A DNA stretch of 64,000 nt from JACCZX01 sp963710675 (lineage in GTDB: Bacteria; Pseudomonadota; Gammaproteobacteria; Burkholderiales; Burkholderiaceae_F). The notes beneath the pieces are model-generated. The model saw only the letters and a list, made by a program, of their open reading frames with translations. It ran no database searches and was not told the origin of the DNA. The position numbers and the translations under genes were made by a program. The DNA lies in contig CAVQBE010000017.1 of NCBI GenBank assembly GCA_963710675.1, forward strand, positions 372,001 to 436,000, written 5' to 3'. Shown piece by piece: positions 46,872 through 54,507 of this stretch. Position 1 is the stretch's first letter. Each line of letters begins with the position of its first letter.

Positions 46872-47266
46872 GCGCGCTGCTGCTCGATGCCCGGCTCGCC
46901 GACTGCCGCAGGATCTTTCTGCGCAACTACATGCTCGACGCCAACATCGGTGTTCACGCGCACGAGAAGAATGGCGCGCAGCGCATCGCGTTGAACGTCG
47001 ACGTGTTTGTTCCGCTGGCACTTTCGACTCCGCGTCACGACCGGATTCACGAGGTGGTCGACTACGACTTCATTCGGCTTGCCATCAGCCACCGCGTTGA
47101 ACAAGGGCACATCAACTTGCAGGAAACGCTGATCGACGACATTGCACGCGCTTTGCTTGCGCATCCGGCCGTGCGCGCAGTGCGCGTGTCGAGTGAAAAA
47201 TCTGACGTTTACGACGACGTAGATGCAGTGGGGATCGAGATCATGCGGTTCAAGGACCAAGCATGA
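46868..47266 (+). CDS. folB: Dihydroneopterin aldolase family protein
   Basis: A 132-residue FolB-like protein of folate synthesis: RIFLRNYMLDANIGVHAHEK, RIALNVDVFVPL, VVDYDFIRLAISHRVEQG and NLQETLIDDIARALL. Compared with classical FolB the Lys near the C-terminus is in VRVSSEKSDVY. It overlaps the SDR gene upstream and the ttcA start downstream (ATGA), so the three are coupled. Confidence 0.9.
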   Translation: MSALLLDARLADCRRIFLRNYMLDANIGVHAHEKNGAQRIALNVDVFVPLALSTPRHDRIHEVVDYDFIRLAISHRVEQGHINLQETLIDDIARALLAHPAVRAVRVSSEKSDVYDDVDAVGIEIMRFKDQA

Positions 47267-48152
47267 ACGCGCCGCTGAGGAAAGCTTGCATTCGAGAACA
47301 ACAAACTCGAGAAGCGCCTTTTGCGCCTGACCGGGCAGGCGATCACGCAGTTCAACATGATCGAAGCCGGCGACAAGGTGATGGTGTGCCTGTCGGGCGG
47401 CAAGGACAGCTATGGCCTGCTCGATGTGCTGCTGCTGTTGCGCGAGCGCGCACCGATCGACTTCGACCTCGTGGCCGTCAACCTCGATCAGAAGCAGCCC
47501 GGGTTTCCGGAAGAAGTTCTGCCCGAGTACTTGTCGCGCAAAGGGTGTCCCATTTCATATCGAAGCGCAGGACACCTACTCGATCGTCAAGCGCGTCATC
47601 GTCGAGGGCAAGACGATGTGCTCGTTGTGCTCACGTCTGCGGCGCGGCATTCTGTATCGCGTCGCCGGTGAACTCGGAGCAACCAAGATTGCGCTCGGCC
47701 ACCATCGAGACGACATCCTCGGCACGTTCTTCCTCAATTTGTTCTACGGCGGCAGAATGAAGGCGATGCCGCCAAAGCTGGTATCGGATGACGGCAAGCA
47801 CATCGTGATCCGTCCGCTCGCTTACGTCGAAGAGGCCGATCTCGTGCGCTATGCCGAGGTCAAGGGGTTTCCGATCATCCCGTGCAACCTGTGCGGCTCG
47901 CAAGTCAATCTGAAGCGGCAGGAAATCAAGCGCATGTTGAACGAATGGCAGAAGCGCTATCCCGGGCGCGTTGAAAACACATTCAATGCGCTGGCTCGAG
48001 TGACACCATCACACCTAATGGACGCAGATCTATTCGATTTCACATCGCTGCGCGCCAGCGGCCGACTTGAGCCCGGCGGTGATATCGCATTCGATGAGCC
48101 GCCGTGCAGCGGCGACGATGAGGCAGTCGCGGACGTGATCCGTTTTGCGTAA
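47263..48152 (+). CDS. ttcA: tRNA 2-thiocytidine(32) synthetase TtcA (two frameshifts)
   Basis: Fe-S dependent PP-loop enzyme that thiolates C32 of certain tRNAs. PP-loop CLSGGKDSYGLLDVLLLLRE, Fe-S cysteines in TMCSLCSRLRRG, and CNLCGSQ with IALGHHRDD. Three frames: MNAPLRKA, then NNKLEKRLLRLTGQAI, then VPFHIEAQDTYSIVKRV. The breaks near 47288 and 47548 are each cured by one deletion. Convergent with the trans-sulfuration gene, 3 bp between stops. Confidence 0.94.
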
Positions 48153-48155
48153 TTC

Positions 48156-49262
48156 CTAGGCCGCGTTCAGCGCGCGCTCGACCTCGTTGACCAGTACTTC
48201 GCTCGGCTCGCATCCCACCGACACGCGAACGAAGCCGTCGGGGACCGCATCGCCCCAGCGCGCGCGCCGCTCGGCGCAGGTGTGAACTCCGCCGAAACTC
48301 GTCGACTCGCGCATCAATGCGCAGCCCTGTATGAAACGCTCGGCGGCGTCCTTGTCTGCAAGCGTGAGCGCGATCAGACTGCCACCGCCGGTCATCTGCG
48401 TCTGCGCCAATCGATGCGCCGGGTGTGACGCGAGCCCCGGATAGCGAACCGCGATGACCTTTGGGTGCTTTTCCAGAAGTTCAGCCAGCACCCGCGCGTT
48501 AAAGCGCATCCGCGCAAAGCGGAGCTCGAGTGTTTCAAGACCCCGATGCACCAGCCACGCCTCATGCGGACCCGGCACCGCACCGGCGACCTTGCGCCAA
48601 TCTCGCACCGCATTGATCAACTCGGAACTGCGCGAGCTGACGTGGCCGAACAGCACGTCGGAATGCCCATTGAGCGCCTTCGTATCAGCAGAGACAACAA
48701 TATCGGCGCCGAGGTCGAGCGGGCGTTGGCCGAGCGGCGTCATCGTCGTGTTATCGACCGCGACGATTGCGCCAGCTGCTTTCGCGTTACGAACGACGGC
48801 GCCAATGTCAGCCAGATCGAGACCGGGATTTGAAGGTGTTTCAATCCACACCAGCTTGTATCCATCGAGCGCACGTGCAGCGACCTCGGCCGTCGCGCAT
48901 GTGTCGACAACAACTCCCATCGGCAGCAGATACTTTTCAGCAAATACGCGCACCGTGTAGTAGCCGTCGGACGGCAGCAGAATGCGGTCGCCGGACTTCA
49001 GAACGCCGTAGAGCACCGAAGCTATCGCGGCCATGCCCGAGGGAAACGTAACCGTCTCGGCGTCTTCGAGAATCGAAAGCGCTTCTTCCAATGCGCTCCA
49101 TGTCGGGTTGCCCCAGCGTGCGTACTGATATGGCCCGCTTGGATCTGCGGCCAGACGGTAAACCGAGGTGTTGACGATCGGCGGCACAAAAGCCTCGCCG
49201 AACGCGGTCGATTGACTACGGTGGTGAAGCGCGCGCGCAACGCGCTCGTCGATCGAGGACAC
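48156..49262 (-). CDS. Trans-sulfuration enzyme, cystathionine beta-lyase-like
   Basis: A 368-residue PLP enzyme of the Cys/Met metabolism family. The PLP lysine is in VVSADTKALNGHSDVLFG; other features are FPSGMAAIASVLYG, WIETPSNPGLDLADI and the substrate-binding tail GFVRVSVGCEPSEVL. It probably cleaves cystathionine to homocysteine (MetC type), though gamma-lyase or synthase cannot be excluded. GTG start at 49262. Intact. Confidence 0.87.
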   Translation of the reverse strand: MSSIDERVARALHHRSQSTAFGEAFVPPIVNTSVYRLAADPSGPYQYARWGNPTWSALEEALSILEDAETVTFPSGMAAIASVLYGVLKSGDRILLPSDGYYTVRVFAEKYLLPMGVVVDTCATAEVAARALDGYKLVWIETPSNPGLDLADIGAVVRNAKAAGAIVAVDNTTMTPLGQRPLDLGADIVVSADTKALNGHSDVLFGHVSSRSSELINAVRDWRKVAGAVPGPHEAWLVHRGLETLELRFARMRFNARVLAELLEKHPKVIAVRYPGLASHPAHRLAQTQMTGGGSLIALTLADKDAAERFIQGCALMRESTSFGGVHTCAERRARWGDAVPDGFVRVSVGCEPSEVLVNEVERALNAA

Positions 49263-49325
49263 GTGAACTCCGGAGCGTCGAAGCGCGGATTATCGACGCG
49301 CCGCAGTTGAGCACTCGACTAATTT

Positions 49326-50591
49326 CTATTTCTTCGTCTTGTACGCCTCCAGCAACAGGTTCCGCTCCGGCATGTCCTGCAGGATCAGCCGGCCCATTAT
49401 TGTGTCCGCTTGCAGGCGTCCCGGCGATTGCGGCGGGGGCAGGCCGCCGGGATTGACCCGGGACAGCGTCTGCGCACGCTCCAGAAAGATCGGCGCCGGC
49501 GCCGGCCCGGGCGGCCGGTCCCAGACGAAGGTGATCGACTGCAGCATTTCATTCGCGTCGAAGTCGTACAGCGTCGCTTTGACACGCGGGTCGTCGCACG
49601 CGCTGCCGCGCAGGTCGATGCGCAGGTTGTTCGTGTTCGGCACCTTGCCTTCGATGGCGGCCTCCTTGAAGCGCACGTCGGACATTGCCCGCACCTGGTT
49701 GACGCCGACGGTGCCGAGCTTGTCGAGGAGGTTGTTGCGGCAAACCTCCGCTGACGGGCGCGACAGCGTTGATGGCGGCGGCGAAGGCGCGACGGCTGCC
49801 ACTTGCGGCAGTGTCCCCGCTTTGTGCGGCATCGATGGGCCAGCGACCGCCGCGCGCGCGTTGCCCGGCGGCGCAGTCGTCGCGCTCGGCGCTGCCGCAC
49901 CCGCTCGAACCAGGGTGCAACGTTCGACGCCGACCAAAGTCATCCGATCCGGCGACGCAAACTCGAAGCCGAAGAAATTGAACATCTTCGATTCGGGGAC
50001 GGCCCAAACGACTTTGCCCTCGCCGCGATAATGAATCGGACCGAGCGAATCGTCACCGTAGGAGTCGATGCTCGACCAAGTCTTTGGCTTGAACTCCGTA
50101 ACGCCGGAGCCGAACAGCGTCTCGCACATTGCACCGCCGGGGTTATTCAGCATGCCCATCAGCGTGCTCATATCGTCTTTTTTGCGCGAACGCGCGGCGC
50201 CCTCGACGCGCCACCGACCCAGCAGCGGATTGCGCGCGTCAGGCAGTGGCGCCATCTTCAGCAGCCTCGCGCGCGCGGCCCTCATGTCGCTACCGGTCTG
50301 GCTGCTTGTTGCCGCCTCCCCCCGCTTGGATGCGTCCTTTCGCCATTGCTCCACGTTCTTATCAGCTTCGGCGTTGGCCTCGGCGCGCCGCTTACTCTCC
50401 TCTGCCGACCTTCTTTCTTGCCGTTGAAATTCCTCTTGCGCCCGGCGCTGCTGCTCCTCGCGCTGTCGTTCCTGCTCACGCTGATACTCGCGCTGCCGGT
50501 CCGCTTCAGGTGTTTGCGCCATCGCGCAGGGCACCAGCAGTACAGCCAGCAACATCAGTCCAGCTAAGCACGACATGAATCGATTCATCAT
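49326..50591 (-). CDS. Exported protein with coiled coil and RNPLLG-type domain (paralogue A)
   Basis: A 421-residue protein of unknown function. Signal peptide (LAGLMLLAVLLVPCAMA), then a Gln/Glu/Arg-rich helix (REYQREQERQREEQQRRAQE) to about residue 95. A domain at residues 115-235 is shared with the next gene upstream (ARNPLLGRW, MCETLFGSGVTEFKP, HYRGEGKVV, FEFASPDR, CTLVRAG). A Pro-rich linker follows, and a C-terminal domain (VCRNNLLDKLGTVGVNQVRA ... FDANEMLQSITFVWDRP). It is the last gene of a four-gene set of exported proteins. No annotated family recognised. Confidence 0.75.
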   Translation of the reverse strand: MMNRFMSCLAGLMLLAVLLVPCAMAQTPEADRQREYQREQERQREEQQRRAQEEFQRQERRSAEESKRRAEANAEADKNVEQWRKDASKRGEAATSSQTGSDMRAARARLLKMAPLPDARNPLLGRWRVEGAARSRKKDDMSTLMGMLNNPGGAMCETLFGSGVTEFKPKTWSSIDSYGDDSLGPIHYRGEGKVVWAVPESKMFNFFGFEFASPDRMTLVGVERCTLVRAGAAAPSATTAPPGNARAAVAGPSMPHKAGTLPQVAAVAPSPPPSTLSRPSAEVCRNNLLDKLGTVGVNQVRAMSDVRFKEAAIEGKVPNTNNLRIDLRGSACDDPRVKATLYDFDANEMLQSITFVWDRPPGPAPAPIFLERAQTLSRVNPGGLPPPQSPGRLQADTIMGRLILQDMPERNLLLEAYKTKK

Positions 50592-50688
50592 GATTGTTCC
50601 CTGATCACAAGGTAGCTACTTCGGCTGCACCGAGTACGACCTCGCTGCGCGCGTTTGCAGTGTGGCCAAGCTACTGTGCGTGCCACGC

Positions 50689-51873
50689 TTACTCGACCGG
50701 CAACGCGTTGCGTTGATCCAGCGTGACGGACTGCGTGCCGGCCCTGACATCCACGAGCTCGTGCCACATCACTTTCTTATCGCCGATCTTCGTATCGCTC
50801 AGCACCCAATAACGGCCCGCCGGTAAAGGCGGTGTTAGCGCATGGCCGTTGGCATCCGTCTTTATGTAGCCGACGCTGTAGGCGTTCAGCGCAAGCACGC
50901 CCTTTTGGCAGTCGGGCGTCCGCTCGGCGCAGGCACGCATCCAGTTCTGCAGCACGCTGGCATTCGGGGTCGACTTCAAACCTCCCTTGATCAGGGCCAC
51001 CTGAGCATCCTGCTTCAACAGCCAAAGCGTGCGGCCGGCGACCTTGTTCTCGGGTGAAGGCGTGCCGACCGAGAAATCAATCACACCGCCCGTCGTCGAG
51101 TCGGGACGCGCCGCCGATGGCGGAGCGGCCGTAGCGACTGTCGCTGGCTTGGCTGCGGACGCGCCGCTTGACGCGGAACCCACCCGCACCAGCACGCACT
51201 TCTGACTGGCCCAGTTGATGCGATCTGGACCTTCGAAGTCAAACTCGATCAACTTCAGCGACGTCTTCGGTAGCACCACGACGCGCTTGGCATCGCCGCG
51301 ATATTCGACGCGATCCAGTTCCTGCGGGGGTGTGCGCTCGTCCATACCGACCAACCGGTCCGGACGAAACTCGAAGACACCACCGCCGAAGAGGACTTCG
51401 CACAGGCCGCCTTTGGCCATTGCGAAGACGGCAGCGAACGGATCGGATGAATTGGTGCGGGTCGAGGCCGGCCGCGTCCACTTACCCAAGAGCGGATTGC
51501 GGTCGGGCGGCAGCGCAGGACGCTTCTCCCACATAGCGCGGGCAGCCGACGCCGCCTGTGCGCCCGTTGGGTCAGCGCCCGCCCCTGGCCCCGCGCCGGG
51601 CGATCCCTGTGCCGCTCCGGGCGCGTAACTGCCGGAGGGTTTGGTGGATTCCATGAATCGTCTCGACTGCTCCTGCTGCACGCGCGCGTTCTCGTTCATC
51701 TGTTGCTGCTGCCGCTGCTGCTCCTGGCGCTGTTGCTCCTGCTGCCGCCAGTATTCACGCTGCTGGCGCTCGTATTCCATCTGCGCTGGCGTCTGTGCAG
51801 CGCCGATACCGACTGCGCCCGTGAGCGTCATGCCCACGAGAACACGAACCGCGGATCGAAAGTCGCGTTTCAT
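50689..51873 (-). CDS. Exported protein with coiled coil and RNPLLG-type domain (paralogue B)
   Basis: A 394-residue protein. Signal peptide (VLVGMTLTGAVGIGAAQ), a Gln-rich helix (YWRQQEQQRQEQQRQQQQMN), and a Gly/Pro linker. The domain shared with 49326-50591 lies near residues 120-230 (DRNPLLGKW, LCEVLFGGGVFEFRP, EYRGDAKRV, FEGPDRINW, CVLVRVG). A C-terminal region (VGYIKTDANGHALTPPLPAGR ... VTLDQRN) resembles the transthyretin-like carboxypeptidase-regulatory fold. GGGGG lies 6 bp before the ATG at 51871-51873. Function unknown. Confidence 0.75.
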   Translation of the reverse strand: MKRDFRSAVRVLVGMTLTGAVGIGAAQTPAQMEYERQQREYWRQQEQQRQEQQRQQQQMNENARVQQEQSRRFMESTKPSGSYAPGAAQGSPGAGPGAGADPTGAQAASAARAMWEKRPALPPDRNPLLGKWTRPASTRTNSSDPFAAVFAMAKGGLCEVLFGGGVFEFRPDRLVGMDERTPPQELDRVEYRGDAKRVVVLPKTSLKLIEFDFEGPDRINWASQKCVLVRVGSASSGASAAKPATVATAAPPSAARPDSTTGGVIDFSVGTPSPENKVAGRTLWLLKQDAQVALIKGGLKSTPNASVLQNWMRACAERTPDCQKGVLALNAYSVGYIKTDANGHALTPPLPAGRYWVLSDTKIGDKKVMWHELVDVRAGTQSVTLDQRNALPVE

Positions 51874-51913
51874 CAGAACCCCCTATCAACAGGCCGAACG
51901 AGCGGAGCAATCG

Positions 51914-52759
51914 CTATTTCTGCTGCCTACGAAATTCGCTTTTCCACAGCTTTTCGAGCTCGGCAGCGATGGCGGGCGGTGGCGAGCCGATCAGCGTTGA
52001 CTTACCCCGCTGGTAGACCTTGCCGTAGACGACATCTTGCGGGCCTGAATAGAGCAGCACGACGTTGTTCTCGAAGCAGTCGTGGTTCTTGCAGGTGCTG
52101 ATGAGCACGTAGTCCGCACCGGCTACCTTGACCGCCTTGTTCTCCGAGCTCGGACCGTCCAGCTTCGCCAGCCAAGGCTCCTTGCTTAGCGGACCCAGCG
52201 CTTTGTAGTACGTCTCTTTGGCCTTCGCGTTGTAGAGCAGCCCCGACGCGCTCAGTTCGGTCAGCGTGTAGCCCTTGAACTTGTTCGGATCGGCTTTTGC
52301 CTGCGCGCTCGGTTCTCCAGCCCCTGGCGCAACGTTGCGGTTCGGGTCGCAATGCCGGGCGCGCTTGCCCTTGAAGGCTGCCGGCAGCGCGGCCATCACC
52401 TTCGGTCCGCCCTCGACCGCAGCGAAGAGACCCGAAGCATTCCGGTAGTAGACGAACACCAGCGCTTCACCGCCCGCGACCTCGCTCGTATATGCGGTTT
52501 CGAATTCCGGCGGAGGTGTAGCGCCGAAATACTTGGGCGCGGGCTTGACGTTGCGTCCGGTTAGCACCGCCTTGCCGCCATCCTGCACGACCAGCGAATC
52601 GCCAAGGTGCTTGAGCTGAGGCAGCAGGTAGTTCGAACAGTCCGGTGCCAGCACGCCGAGGTGCGGCTGCATCCGCTGTATATCGCTCTTGCTCTGTGCC
52701 CAGGCCGTTGAGCTAATCGCGGCAAGTACAAACGTCGTGCAGTGAACGAAGCGTTTCAT
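51914..52759 (-). CDS. Exported protein with Ivy-type lysozyme inhibitor domain
   Basis: A 281-residue exported protein (signal CTTFVLAAISSTAWA). The C-terminal 115 residues look like the Ivy family: YYKALGPLSKEPWLAKLDGP, then STCKNHDCFENNVVLLYS. In E. coli Ivy the loop CKPHDC, closed by a disulfide, inserts its His into the active site of c-type lysozyme; here CKNHDC keeps both cysteines, the His and the Asp. The N-terminal 140 residues are of unknown type (APDCSNYLLPQLKHLGDSLVV). ATG 52757-52759 preceded by GGGGAGG. Inhibitor activity is inferred from the loop. Confidence 0.75.
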   Translation of the reverse strand: MKRFVHCTTFVLAAISSTAWAQSKSDIQRMQPHLGVLAPDCSNYLLPQLKHLGDSLVVQDGGKAVLTGRNVKPAPKYFGATPPPEFETAYTSEVAGGEALVFVYYRNASGLFAAVEGGPKVMAALPAAFKGKRARHCDPNRNVAPGAGEPSAQAKADPNKFKGYTLTELSASGLLYNAKAKETYYKALGPLSKEPWLAKLDGPSSENKAVKVAGADYVLISTCKNHDCFENNVVLLYSGPQDVVYGKVYQRGKSTLIGSPPPAIAAELEKLWKSEFRRQQK

Positions 52760-52786
52760 GCTGCCTCCCCTAAAGAGTGATGCGGT

Positions 52787-54427
52787 TCAAAGCTTGGGCG
52801 CGGCAACGCGTGAACCAGCATCACGCGTGGCTTGCGTGGCAAAGCGCGCTGCGGCTTGCCGCATGTCTTCAAACTGCGAGTCGTCGACCAGCGAAACGCT
52901 CATCCAGCGCACCAGGTCGCGGTCGGACGGGCCGCGGTTGCGTTCGTAGCGCACAAAGACCGTCGGTCCGCACCCCGCAGTCTTGTAGCCGTTGAACAGC
53001 ACGTTCTGGCCGCGCGCCGGCGGATCGGTCGGCGGAAACTTCGCGCAACGCGCGTTCACGTTGTTGTCGACGATTTGCGCGCCGGCCGCATTGAATGTCC
53101 ACAGCATTACGCCTTCGCTGGCAAAGCTCGGCGCGCCGTACTTTTGCACCAGCGCCTGCCTGAGCGTGTCGAACAGCGGATATTGGTTTGCCTGGAAGCC
53201 TGTGAAGCGCTCGACAAAGATCGCGCGATGGGCATTGGGTGGCGGCGGAAACTGCACGCCGATCGCGTCACCCGAACCGTCGGTGCCGCGCTGGGTGCCG
53301 CGGGCGATGATCCACGACAGGTAATCGGTCGCGGAAACGTTGTTGACGATGCCGCGGGCCTCTTCGACGCGCATCGCAGGCGAGTGCGCGTGCAGCGCGC
53401 GCTTAGCTTCGTCCAACGACATGCCGAGCTTGACGCCGACGATATCGACGTTGACCGCTGCAACGGCAGCAGACGTTGCCGGGGCCGCGCCTGCGGCGGG
53501 TGTCGCAGCAGCAACTGCGACCTCGCTGCCCCCAGCAGACGTGCCGGAATAGGTTGGCGAAGATGCGGCGCCCGCGTCGGTCGAGGTCATCGGCGGATTG
53601 CTCAAAACTGCAGCCGCTTCGTTGCCGGCTTGGTCACGCGCGGGCTTCTCGCCGCCGCCACGCATCAAAGTTCCTGCGGCGCCGAGCAACCCGCCGATCA
53701 CGCGATTCACATCGACTTGGGAGCCGGCGCCCGGCGCGCCGCCCGCAGTAGTTCCGCCTACTGGCCCACCGATGTTCGCCGGATTCGGAACCGCCGCCAC
53801 GTCCTGATCGGCCACCACGATCGTGAGCTTGGCGGCACTGAAGCCGAAGTAGCTCGGTCCAGCGCGATGGTTCATCTTGCGGACGTTGAAGCCCGCAAAG
53901 CGCAGACCCGACGGCACGGTCAACTGCCGCACAAGGTTCGACACGTCGACCACCTGCGTGAACGCCGGGTTGTCGGTGCAATTGGCGGTGAGTTGCGCGA
54001 GCCGTTGACCCGAGATTGCATCAGACGGATCCGGTCGGCCGTTGCCTGCGAAGCCGAACACCTCGAACACGACGGGCTCGGCGCCCGAGCACTGGCTGGC
54101 GCGCGCCTTGAACTGCAGCGTGGCCGACCGTATGCGCTGCGGCGGGTTTTCGGGCAGCTGGAACTCGATCACGCCGGTATTGATCGAGCCCACTCCGGCC
54201 TTGGCACCCGAACTGCGTTGCCAGAATCCGACCATCATGTGGTTGCCCATCGTGGCCGCCGGCGTTGTCGGACCGCCTGTCAGCGTGCTCCAGTGCACCG
54301 ACAGCATCGGATCGATGCCGATCTGGCGATCGGCCGCTATTAACAGCGCCGGCCATGTCAGCGCAGCCGCGCAGCCGCTTGCCACGACGACAGATGCAAT
54401 ACGAATCCGGGCTTCGTGTCTTCTCAT
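52787..54427 (-). CDS. Large exported protein, beta-sandwich-like N-terminus
   Basis: A 546-residue protein of unknown function, first gene of the exported set. Signal-like segment (IASVVVASGCAAALTWPALLIAA). Residues 30-195 look like a DNRLRE-type beta-sandwich (GVIEFQLPENPPQRIRSATL, VFEVFGFAGNG, VVDVSNLVRQL, YFGFSAAKLTIVVAD). A Gly/Ala/Ser-rich linker with AATPAAGAAPATSAA follows. The C-terminal domain (VDIVGVKLGMSLDEAKRAL ... YPLFDTLRQALVQKYGAPSF ... NVLFNGYKTAGCGPTVFVRYE) has two Cys. Start at ATG 54425-54427 with GGGGAGG 6 bp upstream; earlier in-frame codons run through the regulator. Confidence 0.75.
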   Translation of the reverse strand: MRRHEARIRIASVVVASGCAAALTWPALLIAADRQIGIDPMLSVHWSTLTGGPTTPAATMGNHMMVGFWQRSSGAKAGVGSINTGVIEFQLPENPPQRIRSATLQFKARASQCSGAEPVVFEVFGFAGNGRPDPSDAISGQRLAQLTANCTDNPAFTQVVDVSNLVRQLTVPSGLRFAGFNVRKMNHRAGPSYFGFSAAKLTIVVADQDVAAVPNPANIGGPVGGTTAGGAPGAGSQVDVNRVIGGLLGAAGTLMRGGGEKPARDQAGNEAAAVLSNPPMTSTDAGAASSPTYSGTSAGGSEVAVAAATPAAGAAPATSAAVAAVNVDIVGVKLGMSLDEAKRALHAHSPAMRVEEARGIVNNVSATDYLSWIIARGTQRGTDGSGDAIGVQFPPPPNAHRAIFVERFTGFQANQYPLFDTLRQALVQKYGAPSFASEGVMLWTFNAAGAQIVDNNVNARCAKFPPTDPPARGQNVLFNGYKTAGCGPTVFVRYERNRGPSDRDLVRWMSVSLVDDSQFEDMRQAAARFATQATRDAGSRVAAPKL

Positions 54428-54481
54428 GGCATGCCTCCCCAAGCCGGAACTCGGCCCCGGAAAGGAACGTAGCGAACCGGG

Positions 54482-54498
54482 CGTTACCGCGCCGTTAC
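54482..54498. promoter_or_regulatory. Direct repeat CGTTAC x2, 11 bp apart (candidate SARP operator)
   Basis: CGTTAC at 54482-54487 and 54493-54498 in the 80 bp gap before the exported-protein operon. On the minus strand they read GTAACG; TACGTT follows 10 bp after the second as a possible -10. Confidence 0.55.
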
Positions 54499-54507
54499 TG
54501 AGTTCAA

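Noticed and set aside
52832..54343. Long open frame (503 codons) on the plus strand inside the exported-protein gene
   Set aside because: Antisense to a gene with a signal peptide, strong ribosome-binding site and sensible domains; Arg/Ala/His-rich composition is typical of a GC-rich shadow frame.
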